DNA of 64,000 bases from Lachnospiraceae bacterium (GTDB taxonomy: Bacteria > Bacillota > Clostridia > Lachnospirales > Lachnospiraceae): the NCBI GenBank assembly GCA_014804655.1, contig JAAUZK010000004.1, positions 68,450 to 132,449 of the forward strand, in the 5' to 3' direction. Positions within the stretch are counted from its first letter, which is position 1. Each line of letters opens with the position of its first letter. Made by a program: the position numbers and the translations under genes. Positions 17,443 to 26,462 of this stretch are shown piece after piece. The notes beneath the pieces are model-generated. The model did not search any database. It was not told the DNA's origin and saw nothing but the letters and a program-made list of their open reading frames with translations.

Positions 17443-18978
17443 CTAAAATCCCTGATAAATAAACTCTCCCGCGCTGTACCCCGGTCCGTAGCAGCCAAGC
17501 AGAATCACACTAAACAGAAGAGCGTACCAGATCAGCCAACGGACAGGCAGTACTCTGCCCGCGATCCTGTCCCGGACAGAACCCTTCTGTTGCAGTAATG
17601 CCACGCCAAGAAGGAGAAACAGCGAGACACCGGCAATTACCATCTCAATCGGCTCCAATCCCAATTCCATAAGCGCACCATTCCAAAGCACCGACGGATT
17701 CCAGACAGAAACCGCACCGCGCAACATAGAGAAAGCGTCGCCCACCGATGCCGCACGGAAGAACAGATCCCCGATACATACAAGGAAGAAAGTTCTGACA
17801 ATGCGTATGATACCGATCATTCTGCCCTTCGGATCAATATGCCTCTTCTCCATAAACCGCGCACAGGGAGACTCAAGCAGCTCCTCCATCACAATATAGA
17901 ACCAATGCAGCAGACCCGAACCGATCACAAACTTCCAGTCACCGCCATGCCAGATTCCCACCGTAAACCACAGGATAAACATTGCCGCGAAGGTGGTGTA
18001 CTGCTTGCCCCTCTTCTTACCGAACTTTTCCCTCCAGACGCGGTTTAAGTCCGTGAAGAATTTCGTCCGCAGCACCGGATAGAACACGTATTCTTTCATC
18101 CACACGCCCAGTGTAATATGCCATCTGCGCCAATATTCCGAAATACTGCCCGCAAAAAAAGGCGTCCGGAAATTCTCCGGCAGCAGAATCCCGAAGCTCT
18201 CCGACATCCCGACTACGATATCCATACAGCCCGAGAAATCCGTATAGAGCTGAAACGCATAACATACCGTTGCAATCCATATAAACACACCCGGATAATC
18301 CGCGTATCCGCCGTACACCGTATCCACCAGCACCCCTAGGCGTTCCGCTATCACCAGCTTCTTAAAGAATCCCCACAGCATACGCTGAAGTCCTCTTGTC
18401 ACACGCCGATAATCAAATACATGCGGTGCAAAAAACTGCTCACCGTGTTCTCTGTATTTTAAGATCGGCCCCGAAATGATCACCGGAAAATACATGCCGT
18501 ACAACATAAGCTTTAGATAATTCTTCTGAGGATCGGCAATCCCGTAATATACATCAACCACATATCCCAATAAGGAAAATGTGTAGAAAGACACGCCAAG
18601 CGGAATCAGAAAATTCACGCTCCTGATCAATTCTTCGGATCTGCCAAACAGACCGGCAATACCGTCTATTGTATAGATGCCGAAATTTACATACTTGAGC
18701 ACAACCAATATTCCGATATTGACTAGTATAGTCACTGTTAGAACCCTTTTTCGCTGTCCGCTTTTCTCCGCAGGCAGTGATGCCAACAGGCGAATCCCCG
18801 CATAGCACGCCGTCACAGACGCTATGGGATAGAGAATCAACAACCCGTTGCCGCTAAGCAGATAATACGTCACGCTGCATACAAGCAGTAGTTCCCACTG
18901 CTTTTTTTTCGGGATCACATAGTACAATATTAAGATAATCGCAAAAAAACATAAAAAATAGAATGACGTAATGCCCAT
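17443..18978 (-). CDS. MBOAT family O-acyltransferase
   Basis: 511 residues from the ATG at 18978, placing MGITSFYFLCFFAII at the N-terminus; its ribosome binding site is weak and a longer TTG start at 19074 cannot be excluded. MBOAT signatures: LIPLGVSFYTF, TDFSGCMDIVVG, EYWRRWHITLGVWMKEYVFYP and the catalytic His in TVGIWHGGDWKFV. About eleven membrane segments. MBOATs of the DltB/AlgI group transfer acyl groups from a cytoplasmic carrier across the membrane to a glycan. It is divergent from the second MBOAT gene and shares a short intergenic region with it. Acyl donor unknown; the ACP at 10752 is a candidate. Confidence 0.9.
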   Translation of the reverse strand: MGITSFYFLCFFAIILILYYVIPKKKQWELLLVCSVTYYLLSGNGLLILYPIASVTACYAGIRLLASLPAEKSGQRKRVLTVTILVNIGILVVLKYVNFGIYTIDGIAGLFGRSEELIRSVNFLIPLGVSFYTFSLLGYVVDVYYGIADPQKNYLKLMLYGMYFPVIISGPILKYREHGEQFFAPHVFDYRRVTRGLQRMLWGFFKKLVIAERLGVLVDTVYGGYADYPGVFIWIATVCYAFQLYTDFSGCMDIVVGMSESFGILLPENFRTPFFAGSISEYWRRWHITLGVWMKEYVFYPVLRTKFFTDLNRVWREKFGKKRGKQYTTFAAMFILWFTVGIWHGGDWKFVIGSGLLHWFYIVMEELLESPCARFMEKRHIDPKGRMIGIIRIVRTFFLVCIGDLFFRAASVGDAFSMLRGAVSVWNPSVLWNGALMELGLEPIEMVIAGVSLFLLLGVALLQQKGSVRDRIAGRVLPVRWLIWYALLFSVILLGCYGPGYSAGEFIYQGF

Positions 18979-19157
18979 ATTTACATCCGTTTCCGCACAC
19001 ACAGACTCGATCACAACGATCGTCCCATGGAATTTCCAACCCGCCATCCATGACAGGATATGTGGATCAATCAAATTTTATCATAAATGCAGTTTGAAAG
19101 AAACTGTTTTTGCGCATAGAGCATATAATTGTCCTGGATTAACGCGAGATTTATAAT

Positions 19158-19186
19158 TTGCATATTTCATGTAAATAAAGTAAAAT
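19158..19186 (+). promoter_or_regulatory. Promoter for the MBOAT/SGNH pair
   Basis: TTGCAT, 17 bases, TAAAAT, about 70 bases before the start at 19256, in the divergent gap between the two MBOAT genes. No equally good promoter was found for the minus-strand MBOAT. Confidence 0.55.
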
Positions 19187-19255
19187 TGCTATAGCCATGC
19201 TGACAAAACAGCAACAAATTGATTCTACGGCGCATAGCGCGCAAGGAGATTCATC

Positions 19256-20701
19256 ATGCTTTTTAATTCTATGTCTTTTGGAATATTTATTGTCATCGTA
19301 TTTATATTATACTATCTGGTACCGCACAAATACCGCTGGTGTTTCCTACTGGTGGCCAGCTATATATTTTATATGAATCTGCATATCGGTTACGGTCTTC
19401 TTCTGTTTGCATCGACAGCGCTGACCTATGCGTTGGCCGGACTGCTGGAACAGGCACCCACGGCGGTGCAAAAAAAGTGTTATCTTCTGGGCGGAATTGT
19501 GCCCCTGGTGCTGATCCTGCTTTTCTATAAAACTGCCAGTCCTGTCATAGACCGGTTAAATACGCTGGTCAATGCCGGACGTCTTACCATACATCCGATC
19601 ACTGTACGGATTCTGCTTCCTGCAGGTATCTCCTTCTATTTCTTCCAGTCCATGGGATATCTGATTGATGTCTATCGTGGCAAAATTCCGGCGGAACGGC
19701 ATTTCGGTTACTATGCGCTCTTCGTTTCTTTCTTCCCACAGCTTCTGGCAGGACCCATCGGCAGAGCCGACAGCCTTCTTCCGCAATATAAAAAAGAACG
19801 TCCATTTGTGTATGAAAACGTAACTTACGGCCTCAAACTGATGGTGTGGGGCTATTTCAAGAAACTGGTGATTGCCGATGTCTTCGCAGGCGTCATCAAT
19901 AAAATATACGATAATGCCGCATCCTACGTAGGGCTTGTCTTTATCGTTGTCACAGTCATGTTTGCCGTGGAAATCTACTGCGATTTCTCGGGATATTCCG
20001 ATATAGCCATAGGCTGCGCAAAGCTGTTTGGCATCGATCTTATGACCAACTTTAAGAGCCCCTATTTTTCCTTTTCCATCAAGGAATTCTGGAGCCGCTG
20101 GCATATCTCACTGTCCACATGGTTTCGTGATTACGTATACATCCCTCTGGGTGGCAACCGAGTGACTAAGTGGCGTCACAGCCTGAATCTGCTTATCACC
20201 TTTCTGGTGAGCGGTTTCTGGCACGGCAGCAGCCTTACTTATGTCCTGTGGGGCGGCATACACGGGCTGTTACAGATCGTAGAGACATGGATCTACCCGA
20301 AAACAAGAAAAGGTGTGATCGTCAGCCGCCGCAAACATTGGTGGCAGCTTCCCATTACTTTCGCACTCTTGTGTTTTACATGGATATTCTTCCGTGCAAA
20401 CAGCATCCAGGATGCCTTCTGGATCATCTCCCGGCTCCTCTGGGATATCGGAAGGCCGCTTCAATACTTACAGACCGGAATCATGTGTCTGGGTGTCTCG
20501 CCGGCGGCTTCCATTGGCATGCTCCTGTCCGTCATAATACTCGCCGCCTACGATCTTGCTTCCTTAAAAGGCGATGTGATCCGATCGCTCTCCGAACAGA
20601 AATTTTTTGTCCGCTGGCCGGTGTATGTACTGTTCCTCGTTGTGATCGCCCTGTTTGCCCCTAAGGGTGTAGCAACCGAATTTATTTATTTTCAATTCTA
20701 A
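19256..20701 (+). CDS. MBOAT family O-acyltransferase (AlgI/DltB-like)
   Basis: 481 residues; AAGGAG eight bases before the ATG. Typical opening MLFNSMSFGIFIVIVFILYY, then LLPAGISFYFFQSMGY, YCDFSGYSDIAIG, FWSRWHISLSTWFRDYVYIP and the catalytic His in SGFWHGSSLTYVLWG. About eleven membrane segments. More AlgI-like than the minus-strand MBOAT. It is followed 95 bases later by an SGNH-like gene, the AlgI/AlgJ or DltB/DltD arrangement, so the two likely form one acylation unit at the outer membrane face. Confidence 0.93.
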   Translation: MLFNSMSFGIFIVIVFILYYLVPHKYRWCFLLVASYIFYMNLHIGYGLLLFASTALTYALAGLLEQAPTAVQKKCYLLGGIVPLVLILLFYKTASPVIDRLNTLVNAGRLTIHPITVRILLPAGISFYFFQSMGYLIDVYRGKIPAERHFGYYALFVSFFPQLLAGPIGRADSLLPQYKKERPFVYENVTYGLKLMVWGYFKKLVIADVFAGVINKIYDNAASYVGLVFIVVTVMFAVEIYCDFSGYSDIAIGCAKLFGIDLMTNFKSPYFSFSIKEFWSRWHISLSTWFRDYVYIPLGGNRVTKWRHSLNLLITFLVSGFWHGSSLTYVLWGGIHGLLQIVETWIYPKTRKGVIVSRRKHWWQLPITFALLCFTWIFFRANSIQDAFWIISRLLWDIGRPLQYLQTGIMCLGVSPAASIGMLLSVIILAAYDLASLKGDVIRSLSEQKFFVRWPVYVLFLVVIALFAPKGVATEFIYFQF

Positions 20702-20796
20702 AAAATGCTTCGCAAATCGACAAAACAAGCAAGCTCGCTTGCGAGATCCACTTCAAGGAATTAAAAAAGCTAAAAAATTCCGGAAAGGAATCGAAA

Positions 20797-21762
20797 ATGA
20801 AAGAACACAACAAGATTGATATAGTGCGCTTTACACTGAAATGCATCCTGATTCCCGCCTCGGCGGTCCTCATAATTTATGCTCTGAACAAACCTTATAA
20901 GAAGATTGACGACCAGAAATATTTAGATCTTATTAAATTTGACACTGTCGGTCGTGAATACTGCGAGATTCATGTCGGCAACCTCGGCAGTTCTCACGGA
21001 GCATACGATTTTGATTACAGTCATATACAAGAGCGCGGCTACGCATGCGTGAACTTTGCCCTCCCAAGCCAGAGTTATAATTATGATCTCGCAATCCTGC
21101 ATGAATTCGGACAGTACATGGAAACGAACAGCGTGCTCTTTATCCCCGTCTCCTACTTCTCCTTCAATAACGAAGTGGTGAACAGTACCGAGGCGGAGGC
21201 AATGAGTGTCCGATACTACCGTTTCCTGTCACCGGAGAACATACCGGATTATGATCCTTATATCGATCTGGTAACCCATCAGGTGCCGATCCTGTCCGCC
21301 GGCCAGGACATCGTACAACTGTTTCCCGATCTGCATACCACCCTCACTGCCCATGCTGCAAACGACGGCATCGACGTGGAGGAATTCGCCCGCGCCGCAA
21401 AGGAACGCTACAGCAGACACTTTGACAACAAGGATGAGTACTTTATGCCTGAGCGGCTCGAGGAACTGCGCAGCATAATTGAGTATTGTAAAGAGCATGA
21501 GATTACACCGGTACTGATCACAACGCCCTTTTCTAAATATTATAATGAATTGGTATCACAGGATTTCCTGCAGGAATTTCAAGATACGGTTACAGAAATT
21601 GTAAATGACACAGGTGTCAACTATTATGACTACTCCCATGATGAACGTTTCAATGATAATCTGATTCTTTTCTCCGATGCCGATCATCTCACGGAGGAAG
21701 GGGCCGGATATTTCACGGATATTCTGTGGGAAGAAGTCGAGGAACTGCGCAGATTCCGATAG
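20797..21762 (+). CDS. DltD/AlgJ-like SGNH-fold accessory protein
   Basis: 321 residues; AAAGGA before the ATG. One N-terminal membrane anchor (FTLKCILIPASAVLIIYAL, about 12-30) holds an extracytoplasmic domain. The nucleophile region is VGNLGSSHGAYDFDY (Ser/His), and the C-terminal catalytic block is FSDADHLTEEGAGYF (Asp and His). It is encoded just after the AlgI-like MBOAT, as acyl-transfer partners of MBOATs usually are. Likely receives the acyl group from the MBOAT and places it on the glycan, or removes it. A G/C-rich hairpin without a U-run follows the stop. Confidence 0.82.
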   Translation: MKEHNKIDIVRFTLKCILIPASAVLIIYALNKPYKKIDDQKYLDLIKFDTVGREYCEIHVGNLGSSHGAYDFDYSHIQERGYACVNFALPSQSYNYDLAILHEFGQYMETNSVLFIPVSYFSFNNEVVNSTEAEAMSVRYYRFLSPENIPDYDPYIDLVTHQVPILSAGQDIVQLFPDLHTTLTAHAANDGIDVEEFARAAKERYSRHFDNKDEYFMPERLEELRSIIEYCKEHEITPVLITTPFSKYYNELVSQDFLQEFQDTVTEIVNDTGVNYYDYSHDERFNDNLILFSDADHLTEEGAGYFTDILWEEVEELRRFR

Positions 21763-21768
21763 TATGCC

Positions 21769-21792
21769 AGTCCGCGTTGCATGGTGCGGACT
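21769..21792 (+). other. Hairpin between convergent genes
   Basis: AGTCCGC and GCGGACT form a 7-bp stem with a 10-base loop seven bases after the SGNH-like stop. No T-run follows, so termination is uncertain. No other structure was seen in the 100-base gap. Confidence 0.35.
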
Positions 21793-21864
21793 ATGTGACT
21801 ACAATTGCCGACATCCGTTCAATCACATCTTCCGGTCCACTAATTGCACTTACCAATATCTGCA

Positions 21865-22815
21865 TCAGGATACACGCTGTGTCAGAAACACTTTCATCCG
21901 ATTCACAGCCTCCATCTCCACATGCCGATCCTGCCGCAGATAGAAACCTTCAGCCGCTTCTTTGCCGATCTCATCGGTCACTTCTCCCGCAAGCGTCAGT
22001 CCGGGATGAAAAAGAATCTCCAGCACACGGCTATCACGTTCCGCTTTCGCCGTAATCTTAGGATATAATCTGACAATTCTGTCATAATTCATGTATCCGC
22101 TCATAATAAGCCCCCACAGATACATCTGATCCATACCATGTGCCTTCGCATAGCGATCCGCCTTATAAGAATAGAGTGACAGAAGCCTGTTCTTGATAAA
22201 GTTTATCGGCCGATACGTCTTCCACAGAGAAATCTCCGACACGAATGCTCCCAGCATTTCCTTGGAATTGCGGATATATTCCACCTCATACTTTTCTTCC
22301 GCAATCACCTCTGTCAACGCTTCCCAGACGACAGGAATCATATGTGCATGCTGATGGGAGTCGATCCGCAGCCGTTTTTGGCCGCACAGGATACCATGCT
22401 CCTCTGCGATAGCTATAGCTTTGGTAACTGCCCCCTGCACTCTCTCAATCTGCGCCTTGATCTCTTTCTTAAGCTGCGTCTTCGCGGCTCCGCGTTTCCA
22501 AGGCAGATAAGACAGTGTAAACAATCCGCCCCATGCCAGCCCCATCAGACTGCTTCCATCTTTCACCAGCAGCGGTACCTCATCCGCGGGCTCAAGACAG
22601 TGTCCCTCCACAAAGTCCAGATGTACCGATATCTTCGGCAGAAACGGCATCTCAGGGATGTCCCGATAAAATAGTTCCATACACTCCTGAAAACAGGACA
22701 TATTCGGCACAATGCTTATGCTGTCAAGTTGTCCTTGTAACATGCAGGAAAGCATATCCTTGGATGTATTGACGGTCAGTGCGTAATCATCCGCATGAAT
22801 ATCTGTTTTTAGCAT
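21865..22815 (-). CDS. ChbG/HpnK (YdjC-like) carbohydrate deacetylase
   Basis: 316 residues. Family signatures: TDIHADDYALT with the metal-binding Asp pair (about residue 9), ISVHLDFVEGH, RIDSHQHAHMIPVVWEAL (metal His residues) and VLEILFHPGLT. ChbG-type enzymes hydrolyse N-acetyl groups from sugars such as chitobiose or hopanoid-linked GlcNAc. In this position a lipid-linked HexNAc or a glycan intermediate is the probable substrate. GAGAGG lies upstream of the ATG. It is the last gene of the minus-strand block starting at 28.2 kb and is convergent with the SGNH-like gene. Confidence 0.9.
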   Translation of the reverse strand: MLKTDIHADDYALTVNTSKDMLSCMLQGQLDSISIVPNMSCFQECMELFYRDIPEMPFLPKISVHLDFVEGHCLEPADEVPLLVKDGSSLMGLAWGGLFTLSYLPWKRGAAKTQLKKEIKAQIERVQGAVTKAIAIAEEHGILCGQKRLRIDSHQHAHMIPVVWEALTEVIAEEKYEVEYIRNSKEMLGAFVSEISLWKTYRPINFIKNRLLSLYSYKADRYAKAHGMDQMYLWGLIMSGYMNYDRIVRLYPKITAKAERDSRVLEILFHPGLTLAGEVTDEIGKEAAEGFYLRQDRHVEMEAVNRMKVFLTQRVS

Positions 22816-22838
22816 TTTATAACCATGCCTCTCTTTTC

Positions 22839-23882
22839 CTATTCGGTTCTTTCCTCTTCGTCATCTGCCTCAATGTCTTCTTTCCAGACAAACGTGTCTA
22901 TGATATAACGCGGTCTGTGTTTTGTCTCCATGTAGATCTTACCCACATATTCCCCAATGATCCCCAATGAGAGCAACGTCACGCCGCCGATCAACAAAGA
23001 GACAATCATCGTTGTGGTATAACCGGGTACATTATTGCCCCTCGCCCAGTCCACAAGGCTGATAATGCTCATAACAAAACTGAAAACAAACACAATAAAC
23101 CCCAATGCACTAATCATCCTGAGAGGTCTGGTGCTCATGGATGTGATCCCGTCTGTCGCCAATGTCACCATCTTACTTAGTGTATACTTAGAATGTCCCG
23201 CTTCTCTTGCCTTGACATTAAAGTAGACCACATCGGAAGGAAATCCCATTGTCGGAATCAGTCCTCGCAGAAATAAGTTAGTCTCTTTGTATTCCGCCAG
23301 CGCATCCAGCGCCTTTTTGGACATCAGCCGATAGTCTGCATGATTGGTAATCACCTTACTGCCTAATAAGTGCAGCAGATTATAATATAATGTGGCTGTA
23401 CCCTTCTTAAAAAAACCGTCGGAACGCCTGTCATTGCGCACACCGTACACGACTTCGCTTCCCGCCATATACCTTTCCAGAAACTGATCCAGCGCCTCGA
23501 TATCCTGCTGTAAATCCGCGTCAATGGTCACTACTGCATCCGCATATCGCCTCGCTGTCATCATACCTGCCAGTATCGCACTCTGGTGCCCGTAATTGCC
23601 CGCTAAACTGATTACCGAGAACAATGTATCCTGTGACGCAATCCGATGCAGAAGGCGCAGCGTATCGTCTTTGCTCCCGTCATTGACAAACATGACCTTG
23701 CTGCCTGCCGCAATCTGTCCTGCCCGTGTCAGACGACGTATCTTATCCCCCAGTACCTGCGCCGATTTCTCAACCACTTCCTCCTCGTTATAGCAGGGAA
23801 CGACAAGATACAAGACCGGTATCCGTCTCTCCTTTATTCCATCCTTTTGCATTTCCTGCATTCCTTCCGTCTCTTTCCCCAT
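22839..23882 (-). CDS. Polyprenyl-phosphate glycosyltransferase (GtrB/YkcC-like GT2)
   Basis: 347 residues. GT-A domain with YLVVPCYNEEEVVEKS, VMFVNDGSKDDT, VVTIDADLQQDIEAL (metal-binding DAD, about residue 116) and YGVRNDRRSDGFFKK. Two membrane helices between about 250 and 320, then LSLGIIGEYVGKIYMETKHRPRYI, the standard GtrB C-terminus. It makes undecaprenyl-phosphate glucose or a related lipid sugar, which GtrA could flip. The first ATG has a weak site; ATG codons seven and ten codons in follow GGAAGGA and could be used instead. Confidence 0.9.
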   Translation of the reverse strand: MGKETEGMQEMQKDGIKERRIPVLYLVVPCYNEEEVVEKSAQVLGDKIRRLTRAGQIAAGSKVMFVNDGSKDDTLRLLHRIASQDTLFSVISLAGNYGHQSAILAGMMTARRYADAVVTIDADLQQDIEALDQFLERYMAGSEVVYGVRNDRRSDGFFKKGTATLYYNLLHLLGSKVITNHADYRLMSKKALDALAEYKETNLFLRGLIPTMGFPSDVVYFNVKAREAGHSKYTLSKMVTLATDGITSMSTRPLRMISALGFIVFVFSFVMSIISLVDWARGNNVPGYTTTMIVSLLIGGVTLLSLGIIGEYVGKIYMETKHRPRYIIDTFVWKEDIEADDEEERTE

Positions 23883-23981
23883 GATACTTCATCTTGCCTC
23901 TCTGTATATCAATCTTTTTTTGTCATCACTCATTGTGACACAGCGGCTTATCCGGTATTCCGAAATGACCTGAATGCCATG

Positions 23982-24977
23982 CTACACGTTATAATACTCC
24001 CGATACCATTCTACAAACTTGCCAAGCCCCTCTTCGATCGAGGTGTCCGGTTTAAAATCATAATCTCTCATCAGATCAGTAACATCGGCATAGGTCTGAT
24101 ATACATCTCCCGGCTGCATAGGGAGATACTCTTTCACGGCCGTTTTTCCGAGGCATTTCTCCAGAGTCTCTATATAGTCCATCAGTTTCTCCGGCTTATT
24201 GTTGCCGATATTATAGAGCTTGTAACATACTCCCTGCTCATTCGGTGACGGCGGATTGCCCATGATATTCTCCACGCCCTTTACAATGTCATCCACATAG
24301 GTAAAATCCCTGTACATATCGCCGTTATTATAGATTTGGATCGGCTCGCCTGCCATGATCTTCTGTGTAAATTTGTAGTAAGCCATATCCGGTCTGCCAT
24401 AAGGCCCATAAACCGTGAAAAACCGAAGTCCCGTCACCGGAATATGATATAATTTGCTGTAGGCATGCGCCATCAGTTCATTGGATTTCTTCGTGGCCGC
24501 ATAGAGGCTCACCGGAGCGTCCACTTTATCTTCCGTGGAAAAGGGAACCTTCTCATTGCCGCCGTAGACGGAACTGGAAGACGCATAGACAAGATGCTCC
24601 ACCGGAAAATACCGACAGCCTTCCAGAATATGGAAAAAACCCATCATGTTGGACTGCATATAGGCATCCGGATTATCTATGCTGTAACGCACGCCGGCCT
24701 GTGCTCCCAGATTGACCACTACATGCGGCGCGTATTCCTGAAACAGGCGAAACACATCCCCCTTATCACTCAAATCTCCCTTGATAAAGGTATAGTTCTC
24801 ATGCTGACGCAGAATCGACAATCTGTCTTTCTTGAGCTGCACGTCATAATAATCATTGAGATTGTCAAATCCAATCACCCTCGCCCCTTTATCCAAAAGA
24901 CTTTTGGATAAATGGAAACCGATAAAGCCGGCTCCGCCGGTCACTAAATACGTTTTGTTGATATCTAAAGAATTCAT
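23982..24977 (-). CDS. UDP-glucuronate 4-epimerase-like SDR
   Basis: 331 residues from the ATG at 24977, preceded by GGAGGAGAG. Extended short-chain dehydrogenase: TYLVTGGAGFIGFHLSKSL (NAD-binding), FDNLNDYYDVQLK, SSSSVYGGN, the YAATKKSNE active site and RFFTVYGPYGRPDMAYYKF. The FDNLNDYYDVxLK and GPWGRPDMA-like motifs are characteristic of UDP-glucuronate 4-epimerases, giving UDP-galacturonate. The gene follows the UDP-glucose dehydrogenase gene by 52 bases, which supplies the substrate. Specificity is inferred from motif and context. Confidence 0.88.
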   Translation of the reverse strand: MNSLDINKTYLVTGGAGFIGFHLSKSLLDKGARVIGFDNLNDYYDVQLKKDRLSILRQHENYTFIKGDLSDKGDVFRLFQEYAPHVVVNLGAQAGVRYSIDNPDAYMQSNMMGFFHILEGCRYFPVEHLVYASSSSVYGGNEKVPFSTEDKVDAPVSLYAATKKSNELMAHAYSKLYHIPVTGLRFFTVYGPYGRPDMAYYKFTQKIMAGEPIQIYNNGDMYRDFTYVDDIVKGVENIMGNPPSPNEQGVCYKLYNIGNNKPEKLMDYIETLEKCLGKTAVKEYLPMQPGDVYQTYADVTDLMRDYDFKPDTSIEEGLGKFVEWYREYYNV

Positions 24978-25029
24978 CTCTCCTCCATTCCCAAATGAAT
25001 ATACAAGTAAACCATACACATAGGCACTG

Positions 25030-26340
25030 TTATCGCCCGATGCTGTAATACTCTACACCTGCATTTTTCATTTTCTCCAGATTATACAAGTTACGTCCGT
25101 CATACACGAGCGGAATCTGCATCAGCTCTTTGAAAGTCTCCGGTGCGATCGTTCTGATCTCTTCCCATTCCGTAAAAATAAAACAGATATTGGCGTCTTT
25201 CAACGCTTCTTCCGGTTTGGATACATATTGAATCGTACCCTTTTCGTTCTCGCCCTCCGGATATCTTGCCCGAAAATGATCGACAGCAACAGGATCGTAG
25301 GCATAGATATTGGCCCCGCCATCCAGCAGAAGCTGCACATTATCCAGCGAAGGTGCTTCACGCAGATCATCAGTTCCCGCCTTAAAAGCCAACCCTAAGA
25401 CCGCTACCTTCAAATTCTGAAATGTAATCATTCTGTTACTCGCCTTGTGGAACAGCTTCGTCTTCTGCTCCGCATTCACATCTACCGCTGCCTCCACGGT
25501 GCGCAGCTTGTACCCGTTCTGTCTGGCAAGATACTTCAATGCTTTCGTATCTTTCGGGAAACAGCTTCCGCCATAGCCTACGCCCGCATTTAAGAATCTG
25601 GAGCCGATTCTGGCATCATAACTCATGCCTCTGGCCACGGCATCGATATCCGCACCTACCAGTTCGCACAGATTGGCAATGTCATTCATATAAGAAATCT
25701 TGAGTGCCAGGAAATCATTGCAGGCATATTTGATCATCTCCGCGGAGCGCCTGTCTACGGATACAATCGGCAGATCGAAAGGCTCATAAATCTTCTTCAG
25801 TATGGCCTCCGCCTCCTTGCTCTCCGTTCCGATTATAATCCTTGCCGCATGCAGTGTATCATGCACTGCGGAACCCTGCGCCAGGAATTCTGGGTTAGAT
25901 GCCACTTCAATCTTTACGTCTCTGGTCAGGAAGTCTCTGATAAACTGCTCCACCTTGTCATTGGTTCCCACCGGAACGGTAGATTTTACAACCACAAGAC
26001 AGTCACGTTCCACCGACTCAGCGATCTGTCTCGACACCGTTGCAATATAGCTTAAGTTAGCGGAACCGTCCGGCTGTTCCGGCGTTCCCACACCGATGAA
26101 AATTGCATCCACATCCCTGTAAGCGCTCCGATAGTCGGTCGTGTAATGCAGCCTGCCGGTGGCATTATTCTTCCGCATCAGCTCTTCTAATCCTTCTTCA
26201 TAGATGGGAGAAACTCCGGACTCCATCATCTGTACTTTCTTCTCATCCACATCCACACAGGTAACATCATGCCCCTTCTCCGCGAAGCATACGCCCGCTA
26301 CTAACCCAACATATCCAGTTCCCGCAACTGCAATTTTCAT
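25030..26340 (-). CDS. ugd: UDP-glucose 6-dehydrogenase
   Basis: 436 residues, the usual length. N-terminal NAD-binding MKIAVAGTGYVGLVAGVCF, KSTVPVGTNDK, ASNPEFLAQGSAV, the catalytic Cys in GVGYGGSCFPKDTKAL (about residue 259), and the C-terminal UDP-binding domain with GLAFKAGTDDLREAPS. Oxidises UDP-glucose to UDP-glucuronate in the cytoplasm, feeding the downstream epimerase. AAGGAG precedes the ATG. Three imperfect direct repeats lie in the leader. Confidence 0.97.
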   Translation of the reverse strand: MKIAVAGTGYVGLVAGVCFAEKGHDVTCVDVDEKKVQMMESGVSPIYEEGLEELMRKNNATGRLHYTTDYRSAYRDVDAIFIGVGTPEQPDGSANLSYIATVSRQIAESVERDCLVVVKSTVPVGTNDKVEQFIRDFLTRDVKIEVASNPEFLAQGSAVHDTLHAARIIIGTESKEAEAILKKIYEPFDLPIVSVDRRSAEMIKYACNDFLALKISYMNDIANLCELVGADIDAVARGMSYDARIGSRFLNAGVGYGGSCFPKDTKALKYLARQNGYKLRTVEAAVDVNAEQKTKLFHKASNRMITFQNLKVAVLGLAFKAGTDDLREAPSLDNVQLLLDGGANIYAYDPVAVDHFRARYPEGENEKGTIQYVSKPEEALKDANICFIFTEWEEIRTIAPETFKELMQIPLVYDGRNLYNLEKMKNAGVEYYSIGR

Positions 26341-26378
26341 AATCCTGTTCTCCTTATCCTACATTTTTTCTTTTATTA

Positions 26379-26446
26379 TATTGCTTCGTTCTTATGATTC
26401 TGCTTTATTCTTGTGATACCATTATGTTTTGCTGCCTTGTTCTTAT
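26379..26446 (-). repeat. Three imperfect direct repeats upstream of ugd
   Basis: On the plus strand the unit TGCyTnnTTCTTrT occurs with its TGC at 26382, 26401 and 26433. Spacing is 19 and 32 bases. It lies 40-110 bases before the ugd start. Possible regulator-binding sites, or chance in a T-rich spacer. Confidence 0.3.
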
Positions 26447-26462
26447 AAGCACTTCCTTTTAC

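Noticed and set aside
18901-18912. Run of about eight T in the minus-strand MBOAT gene
   Set aside because: It encodes a Lys-rich stretch and the frame is intact. A/T runs of this length are common in this base composition, unlike the nine-G tract.
19090-19106. Hairpin CAGTTT/AAACTG followed by T-rich sequence on the plus strand
   Set aside because: Only a 6-bp A/T-rich stem with no plus-strand gene ending nearby; not convincing as a terminator.
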